Under the pieces are notes generated by a model. That model was given only the letters and a program-made list of their open reading frames with translations. It was not told where the DNA came from and did not search any database. From CAYGJN01 sp964350135 (lineage in GTDB: Bacteria > Bdellovibrionota > Bacteriovoracia > Bacteriovoracales > Bacteriovoracaceae), in NCBI GenBank assembly GCA_964350135.1, contig CAYGJN010000030.1, positions 1 to 24,920 of the forward strand: 24,920 bases of DNA, read 5' to 3'. Below, one piece after another: positions 16,704-24,537 of this stretch. Every line of letters begins with the position of its first letter. The stretch's first letter is position 1. The position numbers and the translations under genes were made by a program.

Positions 16704-17693
16704 ATGGCAAATAAAAGAGTAAAAGTTGCTATCACAGGTGCGGCTGGTCAAATTGGTTATGCACTACTTTTTAGAATCGCGTCAGGGCAAATGTTTGGAA
16801 CAGACACGGAAGTTGAACTACAGCTTTTAGAGCTTGAAGCAGCACTTCCTGCTCTTAACGGCGTTGCTATGGAATTAGATGATTGTGCTTTTCCACTTTT
16901 GAAAAATATTGTGTGCACTAGTGACTTGAATACTGCTATGAAAGATATTAACTGGGCCCTACTTGTTGGAGCTGTTCCAAGAAAAGACGGAATGGAAAGA
17001 GCAGATCTTTTACAAGTAAATGGCGGTATTTTTGGGCCACAAGGAAAGGCCATTAATGATAATGCTGCAAGTGATGTGCGAACCTTAGTTGTTGGTAATC
17101 CTTGTAATACAAACTCTCTTATTGCTATGCATTCAGCACCTGACGTACCTAATGATCGGTTTTATGCCATGACAATGTTAGATGAAAACAGGGCAAAAAC
17201 TCAATTAGCTAAAAAAGCTGGTGTTGATGTAACAGCAGTAACTAATATGACTATTTGGGGAAATCACTCAGCAACCCAATGGCCTGATTTTTATAATGCA
17301 AAAATTAATGGCAAATCTGCTCATGATATTATTAATGATGAAGCTTGGCTTAAGTCTGAGTTTGTTGAAACTGTTCAAAAAAGAGGAGCAGCCATCATTA
17401 AAGCAAGGGGGGCATCATCAGCAGCAAGTGCAGCTAATGCAGTTGTTGATAATGTTTATAATCTCACTCATGATACGGCCGCTGGGGATACTTTTAGTGT
17501 TTGTAAATGTTCAAACGGTGAATACGGTGTAGATGAAGGATTGATTTTTTCTTTTCCATGTCGCACTGAAGGTGGAAAATTAAAAGTTGTCGAAGGTGTT
17601 GAGCAAAATGCTTATGGTGCGGAAAAGTTTAAGCTTACTTTAGATGAACTTAAATCTGAAAGAGACACTGTTAAAGCAAAAGGTTTAATTTAG
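16704..17693 (+). CDS. mdh: NAD-dependent malate dehydrogenase
   Basis: The 329-residue protein shows the LDH/MDH pattern: nucleotide-binding loop TGAAGQIG (11-18), VPRKDGMERADLL with substrate arginines R93 and R99, VVGNPCNTN around the conserved N132, TMLDENRAKT with Asp160 and Arg163, and the catalytic histidine in WGNHSATQ (H188). It interconverts malate and oxaloacetate with NAD(H) in the TCA cycle, in the cytoplasm. The motif GAAGQIGYALL and the length are those of the cytosolic-type MDH (about 325-330 residues). AAAGGAG seven bases ahead of the ATG is an excellent ribosome site. It is a single-gene unit with a strong terminator. I could not assign its promoter with confidence. Confidence 0.96.
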   Translation: MANKRVKVAITGAAGQIGYALLFRIASGQMFGTDTEVELQLLELEAALPALNGVAMELDDCAFPLLKNIVCTSDLNTAMKDINWALLVGAVPRKDGMERADLLQVNGGIFGPQGKAINDNAASDVRTLVVGNPCNTNSLIAMHSAPDVPNDRFYAMTMLDENRAKTQLAKKAGVDVTAVTNMTIWGNHSATQWPDFYNAKINGKSAHDIINDEAWLKSEFVETVQKRGAAIIKARGASSAASAANAVVDNVYNLTHDTAAGDTFSVCKCSNGEYGVDEGLIFSFPCRTEGGKLKVVEGVEQNAYGAEKFKLTLDELKSERDTVKAKGLI

Positions 17694-17716
17694 ATTTTTA
17701 CGGATTAGATAAAAGT

Positions 17717-17747
17717 AAAAGGGCAGAATAAACTCTGCCCTTTTTTT
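17717..17747. terminator. Bidirectional terminator between mdh and the convergent gene
   Basis: AAAAGGGCAGA (17717-17727) and TCTGCCCTTTT (17734-17744) form an 11-bp perfect stem with a six-base loop, flanked by a T run on the plus strand and an A-rich stretch on the other side. It can end transcripts from both mdh and the convergent gene whose stop is at 17753. Confidence 0.92.
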
Positions 17748-17752
17748 ATGAA

Positions 17753-18280
17753 TTATTGAATTTTTAGTTCAGATGAAATTTTATCAATTGCTTCAATTTG
17801 AGCATCTAGGTAAGTGTCGTTATTTTTAATAACTGTATCTTCCATAAGGTTAAAGCCTAAAAGCATATTTTGAAAATAATTGTCTACTAGATCTTTAAAA
17901 AGTTCTATATAAAGAGTTGCTAATGCTTGTTCAATTTCTTTTTTCTCGGCCATTGTCATAATAGCGATTAATTTATCCATTGAGCTAACTTCATCAATAT
18001 TTACTTCAGATTGATTTAGTAATGTAATTGCTTCTTCAAGTGTCATTGGGATTTCTTGTTCATCTATAATTGCTTGCATTTGTTCATCTATAGATTCAAT
18101 CTTTGTTTTAAGATCATAATCTTTTTCACTACATTTCTTGGTCTGCTTTTCACATAATTTAGTCATAAGAGTATAAGACTCAGTATCACCACTAATTTTA
18201 AAAGTTCTTGTATTAGACTCAATGGTTAGAGCAAAAGCACTAGAAAGACTAAGAACTGCACATAGAATAATTTTTTTCAT
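17753..18280 (-). CDS. Small unrecognised exported protein, 175 residues
   Basis: I start at ATG 18280 because AGGA lies five bases ahead of it and is itself part of the ATGAGG at 18292. The signal peptide is MKKIILCAVLSLSSAFA, cleaved after residue 17. After a short beta region with a cysteine pair (KLCEKQTKKCSE) the protein is acidic and helical (MTLEEAITLLNQSEVNIDEV, KKEIEQALATLYIELFKDLV). No domain recognised. It is probably periplasmic; a coiled or helical-bundle scaffold is the most I can infer. It lies 84 bases downstream of the glycerate kinase gene on the same strand. Confidence 0.7.
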   Translation of the reverse strand: MKKIILCAVLSLSSAFALTIESNTRTFKISGDTESYTLMTKLCEKQTKKCSEKDYDLKTKIESIDEQMQAIIDEQEIPMTLEEAITLLNQSEVNIDEVSSMDKLIAIMTMAEKKEIEQALATLYIELFKDLVDNYFQNMLLGFNLMEDTVIKNNDTYLDAQIEAIDKISSELKIQ

Positions 18281-18364
18281 TATTTTCCTCATTGTTATAA
18301 AAGATAAATTTATTGGAGGAGGTTATCACTAGGCCTAAATTGATCAAGATCTATTGTAGAATTT

Positions 18365-19096
18365 TCAGATCTCTCTATTGCTATTTAAATCGAGTACAAG
18401 GTCATTTTTGCTAAGACTATTGCGAAAAGGTTTGGAGTAGTGATGATAGGCTGATCTAAAAAGCTCTGCGTATTCTCTGGCCTGTTGCTTAGTCATTGTT
18501 TTCTCTGCCTCTACTCGCCAATTAACGATAGTATCAATATCTGGTGCATTTAAAGAGATCCAATAATCGATGAATTCATACCAAAGTTTGTAAGGAGCTA
18601 AGAGTTTATCAACTATAGCAAGATGTTGATCTTTTAAGTTCTCTATTGGTTTAAAACCTAACATCCAGCCTTCAAGTATTACTATATCTACAGGCTGATT
18701 GAGAGTTTCAAAGTTTGTTCGATCTCCAAGTCCATTGAAAAGAGATTTATTATATAAAGGAATTTGAATTGGATAGCTTTGATGTTTAAAGGATTTAAGG
18801 GTCTGAACTCCCAGGGCAATATCATGTGTGCCTGGGTAACCTCTGTATTTAAGGTATGGATTATTTTTATATTGTGCAGATAGTTTTTCTTGATCAGATT
18901 TTTTAAGGTAAAAATCATCAATCGAAATAGAAAAGAGGCTAAAAGAGGTTTTTAGTTTTTTAGATATTGTTGTTTTACCACAACCTTGTGGGCCGTTAAG
19001 TCCAATAATAAGGGGACGGTTGGAACTATTATTTAATTTAGTTTGTAACCAAAGAATTAATTCCCTTTCAAGATTGCTCATAAGAGATTTTAACAT
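18365..19096 (-). CDS. D-glycerate 3-kinase-like P-loop kinase
   Basis: The order of motifs matches plant GLYK and yeast Tda10: Walker A GPQGCGKTT (35-43), the Asp-rich SIDDFYL (58-64), the diagnostic YRGYPGTHD (84-92), VILEGWMLGF (139-148), and the C-terminal helix NWRVEAEKTM. These cytoplasmic or organellar kinases phosphorylate D-glycerate to 3-phosphoglycerate, feeding glycolysis; bacterial members are P-loop proteins related to phosphoribulokinase and pantothenate kinase. At 243 residues it is typical of the compact form. The start is uncertain: ATG 19096 directly follows a strong hairpin containing an AGAGGGG stretch, while ATG 19081 is five codons later without an obvious ribosome site. 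Substrate is inferred from family. Confidence 0.8.
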   Translation of the reverse strand: MLKSLMSNLERELILWLQTKLNNSSNRPLIIGLNGPQGCGKTTISKKLKTSFSLFSISIDDFYLKKSDQEKLSAQYKNNPYLKYRGYPGTHDIALGVQTLKSFKHQSYPIQIPLYNKSLFNGLGDRTNFETLNQPVDIVILEGWMLGFKPIENLKDQHLAIVDKLLAPYKLWYEFIDYWISLNAPDIDTIVNWRVEAEKTMTKQQAREYAELFRSAYHHYSKPFRNSLSKNDLVLDLNSNREI

Positions 19097-19102
19097 AGAA
19101 AA

Positions 19103-19120
19103 GGCCCCTCTAAAGGGGCC
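19103..19120 (-). terminator. Hairpin with T run directly before the glycerate kinase start
   Basis: On the minus strand GGCCCCT and AGGGGCC form a 7-bp G+C-rich stem with a four-base loop, followed by TTTTCTATG, where the last three bases are the kinase start codon at 19096. It looks like the intrinsic terminator of the lipoprotein gene upstream. Its position also makes it able to mask the AGAGGGG ribosome site or attenuate transcription into the kinase gene. Confidence 0.65.
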
Positions 19121-19140
19121 GCCATCTGAGAGAGAGAAAT

Positions 19141-19161
19141 AAGTAGCCTTAGTGGCTACTT
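19141..19161. repeat. Perfect hairpin at the end of the lipoprotein gene
   Basis: AAGTAGCC (19141-19148) and GGCTACTT (19154-19161) form an 8-bp stem with a five-base loop, overlapping the stop codon of the lipoprotein (19160-19162). No proper T run follows on the minus strand, so it may protect the mRNA 3' end or act together with the second hairpin at 19103-19120. Confidence 0.6.
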
Positions 19162-19315
19162 AAACATTACTTCCTTGTCTTAAGGCAAAATTTTGTTCTT
19201 GTTCTTTTTTCTTAACCTCGCGCCAGTCTTTTTCAAGACTTTTATTAATGGTTGAGCAACCAATAAGTGAGAATAGAATAAATAGGTTAAGTAGAACTGA
19301 AACATTCTTTGGCAT
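19160..19315 (-). CDS. Small lipoprotein, 51 residues
   Basis: Read on the minus strand, the sequence MPKNVSVLLNLFILFSLIGC has a hydrophobic core ending in the lipobox LIGC, so C20 would be lipidated and become the mature N-terminus. The remaining 31 residues are short and charged (INKSLEKDWREVKKKEQEQN), probably a helix. The Shine-Dalgarno AAGGAGG is perfect and lies seven bases from the ATG, and a promoter precedes it, so the gene is credible despite its size. It is a monocistronic unit followed by two hairpins. It would sit in the inner or outer membrane. No family recognised. Confidence 0.82.
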   Translation of the reverse strand: MPKNVSVLLNLFILFSLIGCSTINKSLEKDWREVKKKEQEQNFALRQGSNV

Positions 19316-19348
19316 CACAAAACCTCCTTGTTTTGTAGCTTGTCTCTG

Positions 19349-19376
19349 TCTATATGTAATGCGAACGACATGCCAA
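19349..19376 (-). promoter_or_regulatory. Promoter of the 51-residue lipoprotein gene
   Basis: On the minus strand TTGGCA (19371-19376) and TATAGA (19349-19354) are 16 bases apart, giving a start near 19342 and a leader of about 27 bases that contains the AAGGAGG ribosome site. Confidence 0.55.
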
Positions 19377-19451
19377 CTCTAATTGATCTAGAATGGTCTA
19401 TATAGAGGTTTCTTGACACTTTACTCAGGTATTACTGACACCAAGATGGGG

Positions 19452-20558
19452 TCATTTAAATTTGTGATTGATAAACTTGCTTAGTCTAGTAAGGAATTGA
19501 TCATAATAAATTTCTTGTGGAAAATCTTCATCAAAAAAAGTTATATTCTTTCCAAAGTGAATATTAGTGAGTTGATCAAAGTCAATAATCTTTAGCTCAT
19601 GCTTGCTGGCCTTGGCCCTAATAATATTATTGAGTATATGACTAGATTTTTTAGGGTAACAATCAAAACTATTTGCGAGCTCGAAATAATGTCGTGATTT
19701 TTTAAAATCTCCAAAAAGGTAATAACTTCTTCCAAGTAGATAATAAAACCTTGAGTTCCCAAAGACTTTACCTTCAAGTTCTTTAAGCTCTTTGAGCGGT
19801 GATTTATAGTCACCTTCTAGCAATTGCTTTGCAATAATAGTCATTTTCCTATCAAGTTGATTTGTGGTTGAGTTTTGACAAACTTGAATTGGTAGATTTT
19901 CTAAATTGATAGGAGCAGTGGAGAGTACTAGCTCAATATTATTATCAAAGCAATACTCAATAAGCTCCTCTAGTTCAACTTCAAAAAGTTTATACTTAAG
20001 TTCAAGAATCATCTGTTGGTCTTTAGCAGAGTCAGCCTTGGGTTCAGTATAAATATTCTTTGTCAGCTTAACCTTTTTCACAGATGAATAAACTATTTTT
20101 GAAAGCCATGGCATAATTTCTAAAACTGTCTTTGTAAGAGGTTTTTTAAAGAATTCAAAATTTTTCTGAATATTGTCATATGAGCTGAGATCAAATTTTC
20201 TCTCTAGAAACTCTTCAGTCGCTCCACTATAAAAAACCATCTCGGGTTTTGTTTTTAAGTTTTTAAGTTTTTTGATATTTCTGTGAAGTCCTTGTTTTTT
20301 TGCTGATAGATTTATAATGGGTAATGTAACTAGTTCTGGCTCAAGTTTAAGTCTTAGGGGTTTTTCATAATTATCTAAATGTAGCCCTAGCTTATCCCCA
20401 AGAATAACCAAAGAGCGAGATTTGGCCTTGGGTAACCCCCAATCAATGTCTGAGGAAAAATAATAGGGAAAGGGAGATTTTGTGCTTGGGACGAGAAAAC
20501 TCAACACAAGTAATATCAGTAAGATAGAAGCTAGAATTTTAGTATAGAGGCTCTTCAA
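19452..20558 (-). CDS. Membrane-anchored SGNH-like protein with a TPR, probable pseudoenzyme
   Basis: The start codon is TTG, supported by AGGA six bases ahead and the immediately following hydrophobic anchor (KILASILLILLVLSFLV, residues 7-23). Residues 50-56 read LVILGDK, which matches block I (GDS) of SGNH hydrolases but with Lys at the nucleophile position. PEMVFYSGATEEF (105-117) resembles block III (GxND), VLSTAPINLENLP (211-223) is a typical core strand and loop, and FFDEDFPQEIYYDQFL resembles block V (DxxH) with Phe in place of His. A TPR-like repeat is inserted at about 267-296 (NSRFYYLLGRSYYLFGDF). The domain would face the periplasm. Activity looks lost, so a binding role is more likely. 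The SGNH reading is inference from motif order. Confidence 0.55.
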   Translation of the reverse strand: MKSLYTKILASILLILLVLSFLVPSTKSPFPYYFSSDIDWGLPKAKSRSLVILGDKLGLHLDNYEKPLRLKLEPELVTLPIINLSAKKQGLHRNIKKLKNLKTKPEMVFYSGATEEFLERKFDLSSYDNIQKNFEFFKKPLTKTVLEIMPWLSKIVYSSVKKVKLTKNIYTEPKADSAKDQQMILELKYKLFEVELEELIEYCFDNNIELVLSTAPINLENLPIQVCQNSTTNQLDRKMTIIAKQLLEGDYKSPLKELKELEGKVFGNSRFYYLLGRSYYLFGDFKKSRHYFELANSFDCYPKKSSHILNNIIRAKASKHELKIIDFDQLTNIHFGKNITFFDEDFPQEIYYDQFLTRLSKFINHKFK

Positions 20559-20629
20559 ATCTAGTCCTTTAGAATAACTTTGCTGAGCGCATTATTTTTG
20601 TTAAGTATAGGTTTTATTATAGGACGCAA

Positions 20630-21832
20630 ATGAAGAACACTCCAGAGCTTTTAATTCCGGCCGGATCTCTTGAAAAACTTAAGGTTGCCTGTCTTTATGG
20701 TGCAGATGCAGTTTATTTAGGAGGACAGAAGTTTGGTCTTCGAGCTGCAAGTGATAATTTTACAGAGTCAGAGCTTAGAGAAGGGCTTGAGTTTGCTCAT
20801 AATCATAATGTTTTAGTACATGTTGTTCTCAATAGTTTCTTACATGACAAAGATATTGATGAGCTTGCTGTTTTTTTAAAGTTTTTAGACTCAATAAAAG
20901 TAGATGCTTTAATTATAAGTGATTTAGGTGTTATAAAAACTGCCCAAAAATACACAAGTATTCCTATACATCTTTCAACTCAGGCAAGTTGTTTAAATAT
21001 TGCTTCTGCAAAATTATGGAAACAAATAGGTGTTAAAAGAGTGATTCTTGGTAGAGAGGCTTCGTTGAGAGATGGGGCGATGATTAAAGAGGCTACCGGA
21101 CTAGAAGTAGAGATGTTTATTCATGGATCAATGTGTATGGCCTACTCAGGAAATTGCACAATTTCAAATTATACAGCAGGTAGGGATAGCAATCGTGGTG
21201 GTTGTGCTCATAGTTGTCGTTTTGAGTATTCCATGGATCTAAGTAAAATTGATACAAGCTTAGCTGACAATAAGAAAACTTTTTTTATGAGCTCAAAAGA
21301 TCTTATGGGTCTTTCTGTTATTGATGATTATATTAGGGCCGGTATAGATTCAGTAAAAATTGAGGGAAGAATGAAAAGCTCTCTCTATGCAGCAAGTGTC
21401 GCTAAAGTTTATAGAGAGGCCATCGACTCTTATAGAGACAATAAACAATTAGATAAGAATCAAGTAAGCTGGTGGGAAGCCGAACTTCAAAAAATGGGAC
21501 ATCGTGATCAAAGTCTTGCAAGTTTAAAAACACCAGCAGGTGCTGATACAATTTTCGACTCTCGTGATGAGAAAAAAAATGATTATAAAGTAGCAGGTCT
21601 CATTGTTGATACCACAAAAGATAAAATGATTGTTGATGTACGATTTCACTTTGGGCCACAAACCTTATTAGAGCTCTTACCATTGAAAGGGGCTCCTATT
21701 GAATTCAAGGCCAAAAGTATTACCAATCTCAAAGGTGAGTTGATTGAAAAAACCAAACCATCAACTTGGGTTAGCTTGCCCTTGATCAAAGGTGCTCAGA
21801 AATTTAGTCTTATTCGACAGAGGCTAGTTTAG
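20630..21832 (+). CDS. U32-family protein, TrhP/YegQ-like iron-sulfur protein
   Basis: Strong match to the U32 family throughout: ELLIPAGSLEKLKVACLYGA (6-25), DAVYLGG (26-32), DALIISDLG (92-100), IHLSTQAS (113-120), and the signature EMFIHGSMCMAYSGNCTIS with C169 and C176, then GGCAHSCRFEY with C192 and C196. Such cysteines bind a [4Fe-4S] cluster in characterised members. E. coli TrhP (YegQ) and B. subtilis homologues work with prephenate in tRNA U34 5-hydroxylation; UbiU and RlhA are relatives used in ubiquinone and rRNA hydroxylation. The C-terminal part is a beta domain (AGLIVDTTKDKMIVDVRFHF). AGGA lies six bases ahead of the ATG at 20630. It is coupled to the next gene by a one-base stop/start overlap. 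TrhP assignment is the best of several U32 options. Confidence 0.82.
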   Translation: MKNTPELLIPAGSLEKLKVACLYGADAVYLGGQKFGLRAASDNFTESELREGLEFAHNHNVLVHVVLNSFLHDKDIDELAVFLKFLDSIKVDALIISDLGVIKTAQKYTSIPIHLSTQASCLNIASAKLWKQIGVKRVILGREASLRDGAMIKEATGLEVEMFIHGSMCMAYSGNCTISNYTAGRDSNRGGCAHSCRFEYSMDLSKIDTSLADNKKTFFMSSKDLMGLSVIDDYIRAGIDSVKIEGRMKSSLYAASVAKVYREAIDSYRDNKQLDKNQVSWWEAELQKMGHRDQSLASLKTPAGADTIFDSRDEKKNDYKVAGLIVDTTKDKMIVDVRFHFGPQTLLELLPLKGAPIEFKAKSITNLKGELIEKTKPSTWVSLPLIKGAQKFSLIRQRLV

Positions 21833-22968
21833 TGAAGTTAATAACAGCTTTTGATAATATTAATCAATTAAATTTTTTTGAAAATATCAAAACAGATATC
21901 ATCTTACGTCCTAGGTCTCTTAGTAGAAGAGGAAATTTAAATAAAAAAGAACTTGAAATTGCAGCTAAAGGTTTTAGAAAACAAAATAAAAAAGTAATCC
22001 TTGAATGGGATATTTTAATGGTTGAGTCTGTTTTTAAAATTAAAACGGACTTTTTTGATTCATTGGATCTATCCTTATTTGATGCTGTTAGAGTGCAAGA
22101 TCCTGGTGCTCTTTATCATGTGCTAAATTCTACTAATATAAATATTCAGCTTATCACTGAAACCGGTAATCATAATATTAAAGGTTTAAAAGGATGGAGA
22201 GATCTTGTAGGGCAAAGATTAGATTGCTTAATTGTTTCATCTGAACTTAATTATAAAACATTACTATCATATAAAGAGAACTTAGATTGCCCTCTAGAGG
22301 TACTTGCTTTTGGTCCATTACTTCTTTTTTATACGCCTCGCAGCTTAGTTTCTCCTCATCTTAGTAATATTAATCAACAAGAAAAAATAGTTAATGTTAC
22401 AAGTGAGGAAAGCCCACATAAAGGATTTGAAGTAGTAGAGAATATTCACGGAACATTTATGTATTATCCAAAAGACTTATGTTTAATAGATAAAACTACT
22501 GAGCTGAATGAGCTAGATATTAATTACAGAATAGAGTTATCTAATAGACCAATCGAGTTTTTAGAAACAATTATTAATCTTTTTAATAATTATTCACAAC
22601 CTGAGTATCAAAACTTTAAAGAGAATTATAATAGGCCTATTATTAGAGGTTTTTTTGGGGCCAATAAAACGGATGTTCTTTTTACAAAGCTTAAAAATCA
22701 TAGGTTAAATAGAGTTGATAAAACTCATATTGGTAAGATTAAAGCAGTAGAGAGAAATAGTTATTTGATATTAGGCTTAGAAGGTGAGCAGGACCTAGAA
22801 ATTAACCAAGAAATTGAAATTCTTACTCCCGAAGGTAAAATTATTAATCATATTGTTCATTCAATGAGTGATATTGAAAATAATCCATTAGAAAAAGTCG
22901 CTAAAACAAATATTCTTCTTCCTTATATTAAGGGAGTTGTTCCTCAGTCAGTAGTTCGATTTACTTAA
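21832..22968 (+). CDS. Second U32-like protein, cysteine-poor partner
   Basis: It starts with GTG, sharing one base with the preceding stop (TAGTG), so translation is coupled. The 378-residue protein follows the U32 barrel pattern loosely: FDAVRVQDPGALYHVL, INIQLITETG, LDCLIVSSEL and EVLAFGPLLLFYTPRSL, the last lining up with the signature that in active members carries the cluster cysteines (G-x-x-C...C). None of those cysteines is kept here; the three cysteines present are elsewhere. The C-terminal region, from about 269 (IIRGFFGANKTD, HIGKIKAVERNSYLILGLEG, EIEILTPEGKI), resembles the C-terminal barrel of long U32 proteins. Paired U32 proteins such as UbiU/UbiV or YrrN/YrrO work together, so this is probably a non-catalytic partner. 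Subtype uncertain. Confidence 0.7.
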   Translation: MKLITAFDNINQLNFFENIKTDIILRPRSLSRRGNLNKKELEIAAKGFRKQNKKVILEWDILMVESVFKIKTDFFDSLDLSLFDAVRVQDPGALYHVLNSTNINIQLITETGNHNIKGLKGWRDLVGQRLDCLIVSSELNYKTLLSYKENLDCPLEVLAFGPLLLFYTPRSLVSPHLSNINQQEKIVNVTSEESPHKGFEVVENIHGTFMYYPKDLCLIDKTTELNELDINYRIELSNRPIEFLETIINLFNNYSQPEYQNFKENYNRPIIRGFFGANKTDVLFTKLKNHRLNRVDKTHIGKIKAVERNSYLILGLEGEQDLEINQEIEILTPEGKIINHIVHSMSDIENNPLEKVAKTNILLPYIKGVVPQSVVRFT

Positions 22969-24536
22969 AGAGTACTTTCAATAAGCTTAGTGAGTGTTGG
23001 CCCATGAATTTGAATAACACTTGGTCTTGGTTTATCACCTTTTTTAGGAAAATCACTTGTTGGTCTATTAAAATCCTTTGTCATTTCACCTGGATGCTGA
23101 ACTGAAAGAAAAAGTATATCTTCATTAGGATCAAAACATGGGCCAGTGAACTCTGCATCAATAGGTGCTGATGCAACCCTTATAACTTTTCCTGCATGAG
23201 TCCCTTGTGTTGGCACATAAAAAAGAGCATTATTCCCAAACTTTCTATAAGGGCCTAAATTCATAAACTCTGTTGAGATATCATTGGTAAACCAAATATT
23301 ACCATTTCGATCAAAAACTAAATTATCTGGACAACAAAAACCAGTTTCTCTACCACCAACAATAAAATCTTGGGCCTTAAAACTTTGAGAACTATGGTCA
23401 TTATTTGCATAAGTGATTTTTAATATCTTTCCGTAGAGCCTAAGTTTTTTTGTATTTTTAGTAAGGCATAAATAAACATCCCCAGTCTTTGGATGAATTT
23501 CAATATCTTCGGGGCGATCTAGTGGAGTTGCACCTAAGATTTCACCTGCCTCTCTACAATGCATAAGAACATCTAGTTGGTCTTTAAAGCGACGTGCTAG
23601 TTTTTTTTGCTTTTTAATATCAAGAGAAATCCATTTTCCTCGTCTCGTATCAGCTACAAAGAGTTCACCTTTTTCTAAAGAACCAGGTTTGTCTGAAATA
23701 AATTTATAAAGATATTCATTACTTTTATCATCACCGCTGTAGACTACAACTCTTCCATCTGGGAGCTTATAACAAGTTGCAGATTCGTGAGCAAAACGTC
23801 CTAGACTTGTGAGCTTTTTTGCTTCACCAGTAAGTGGATTAATCTCTACAACCCAACCATAATGATAAGGGCTATTATTATAGTATTTCTCCCAGCCATG
23901 ATCTGAGTCTGTTTTCTTTCCATTTTTTTTAATATCTCCATAGCAATTATCAAAGTTTTCCTCACAGGAGAGAAATGTTCCCCATGGAGTTACTCCTCCT
24001 GCACAATTAGCAAGGGTTCCTTCGGCAATTGTTTTTCCTGCAATAGGGCGATCTGAGATTATTGGAATAGGTGTTTCACCTGTAATTCTTTTGTTAAATT
24101 TTGAGTTAATCTTTTTTTCCCAAAGCCCATTCTTCTTTTCGATATGAAGGATGCTTCCACCAACATTATATCTTTCTTTATCCACCTGAGACTTTGTTTT
24201 AATACCCTTTGTGTAACCACTTACAAAAAATGGGTTTGCGTATTCGTGGTTAACCCACATGAGTAATTCGTTTTCGTTGAGACTAACTGTGGCTATATAG
24301 TCATTATTAAAGCCAAAAGTATCCCCGGCTTCATTTATTTTATCTTCCCAGCTTGCAAGTAAGTCATAACTCATTCCTGGCATTAAATTAACGCCGTCTT
24401 TAGTCATTGGAGATAGGCCAATACTACGAGTCGGAAATTTAGAGATGACAGAGCCTGCTGTTGCTGCCTGCATACTAAGAGCGGCCATACCACCCATGAA
24501 TTTAATGAAATCTCTTCTTGAACTTTTAAAACTCAT
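22965..24536 (-). CDS. PhoX-like Tat-exported phosphatase (DUF839)
   Basis: The N-terminus carries a Tat signal, SRRDFIKFMGG (twin arginine at 7-8), then an alanine-rich hydrophobic region cleaved near ATAGS. The mature protein has PhoX motifs: VTPWGTFLSCEENFDNC (with the metal-site Cys and Glu), YHYGWVVEINPLTGEA, SLGRFAHES, VVYSGDDKSNEYLYKF, DRPEDIEIHPKTGDVYLCLT, FCCPDNLVFDRNGNIWFTND and LFLSVQHPGE. PhoX enzymes fold as beta-propellers and use iron and calcium to release phosphate from organic esters outside the cytoplasm. At 523 residues it is of moderate length for the family. GGAG precedes the ATG. The gene starts one base after the methyltransferase stop, and its own stop shares TTAA with the convergent U32 gene. 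Substrate not provable from sequence; Tat export fits folding with metals inside the cell. Confidence 0.87.
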   Translation of the reverse strand: MSFKSSRRDFIKFMGGMAALSMQAATAGSVISKFPTRSIGLSPMTKDGVNLMPGMSYDLLASWEDKINEAGDTFGFNNDYIATVSLNENELLMWVNHEYANPFFVSGYTKGIKTKSQVDKERYNVGGSILHIEKKNGLWEKKINSKFNKRITGETPIPIISDRPIAGKTIAEGTLANCAGGVTPWGTFLSCEENFDNCYGDIKKNGKKTDSDHGWEKYYNNSPYHYGWVVEINPLTGEAKKLTSLGRFAHESATCYKLPDGRVVVYSGDDKSNEYLYKFISDKPGSLEKGELFVADTRRGKWISLDIKKQKKLARRFKDQLDVLMHCREAGEILGATPLDRPEDIEIHPKTGDVYLCLTKNTKKLRLYGKILKITYANNDHSSQSFKAQDFIVGGRETGFCCPDNLVFDRNGNIWFTNDISTEFMNLGPYRKFGNNALFYVPTQGTHAGKVIRVASAPIDAEFTGPCFDPNEDILFLSVQHPGEMTKDFNRPTSDFPKKGDKPRPSVIQIHGPTLTKLIESTL

Positions 24537-24537
24537 T

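Noticed and set aside
19413..19418. Perfect TTGACA on the plus strand
   Set aside because: No -10 element lies at the right distance and no plus-strand gene follows before 20630.
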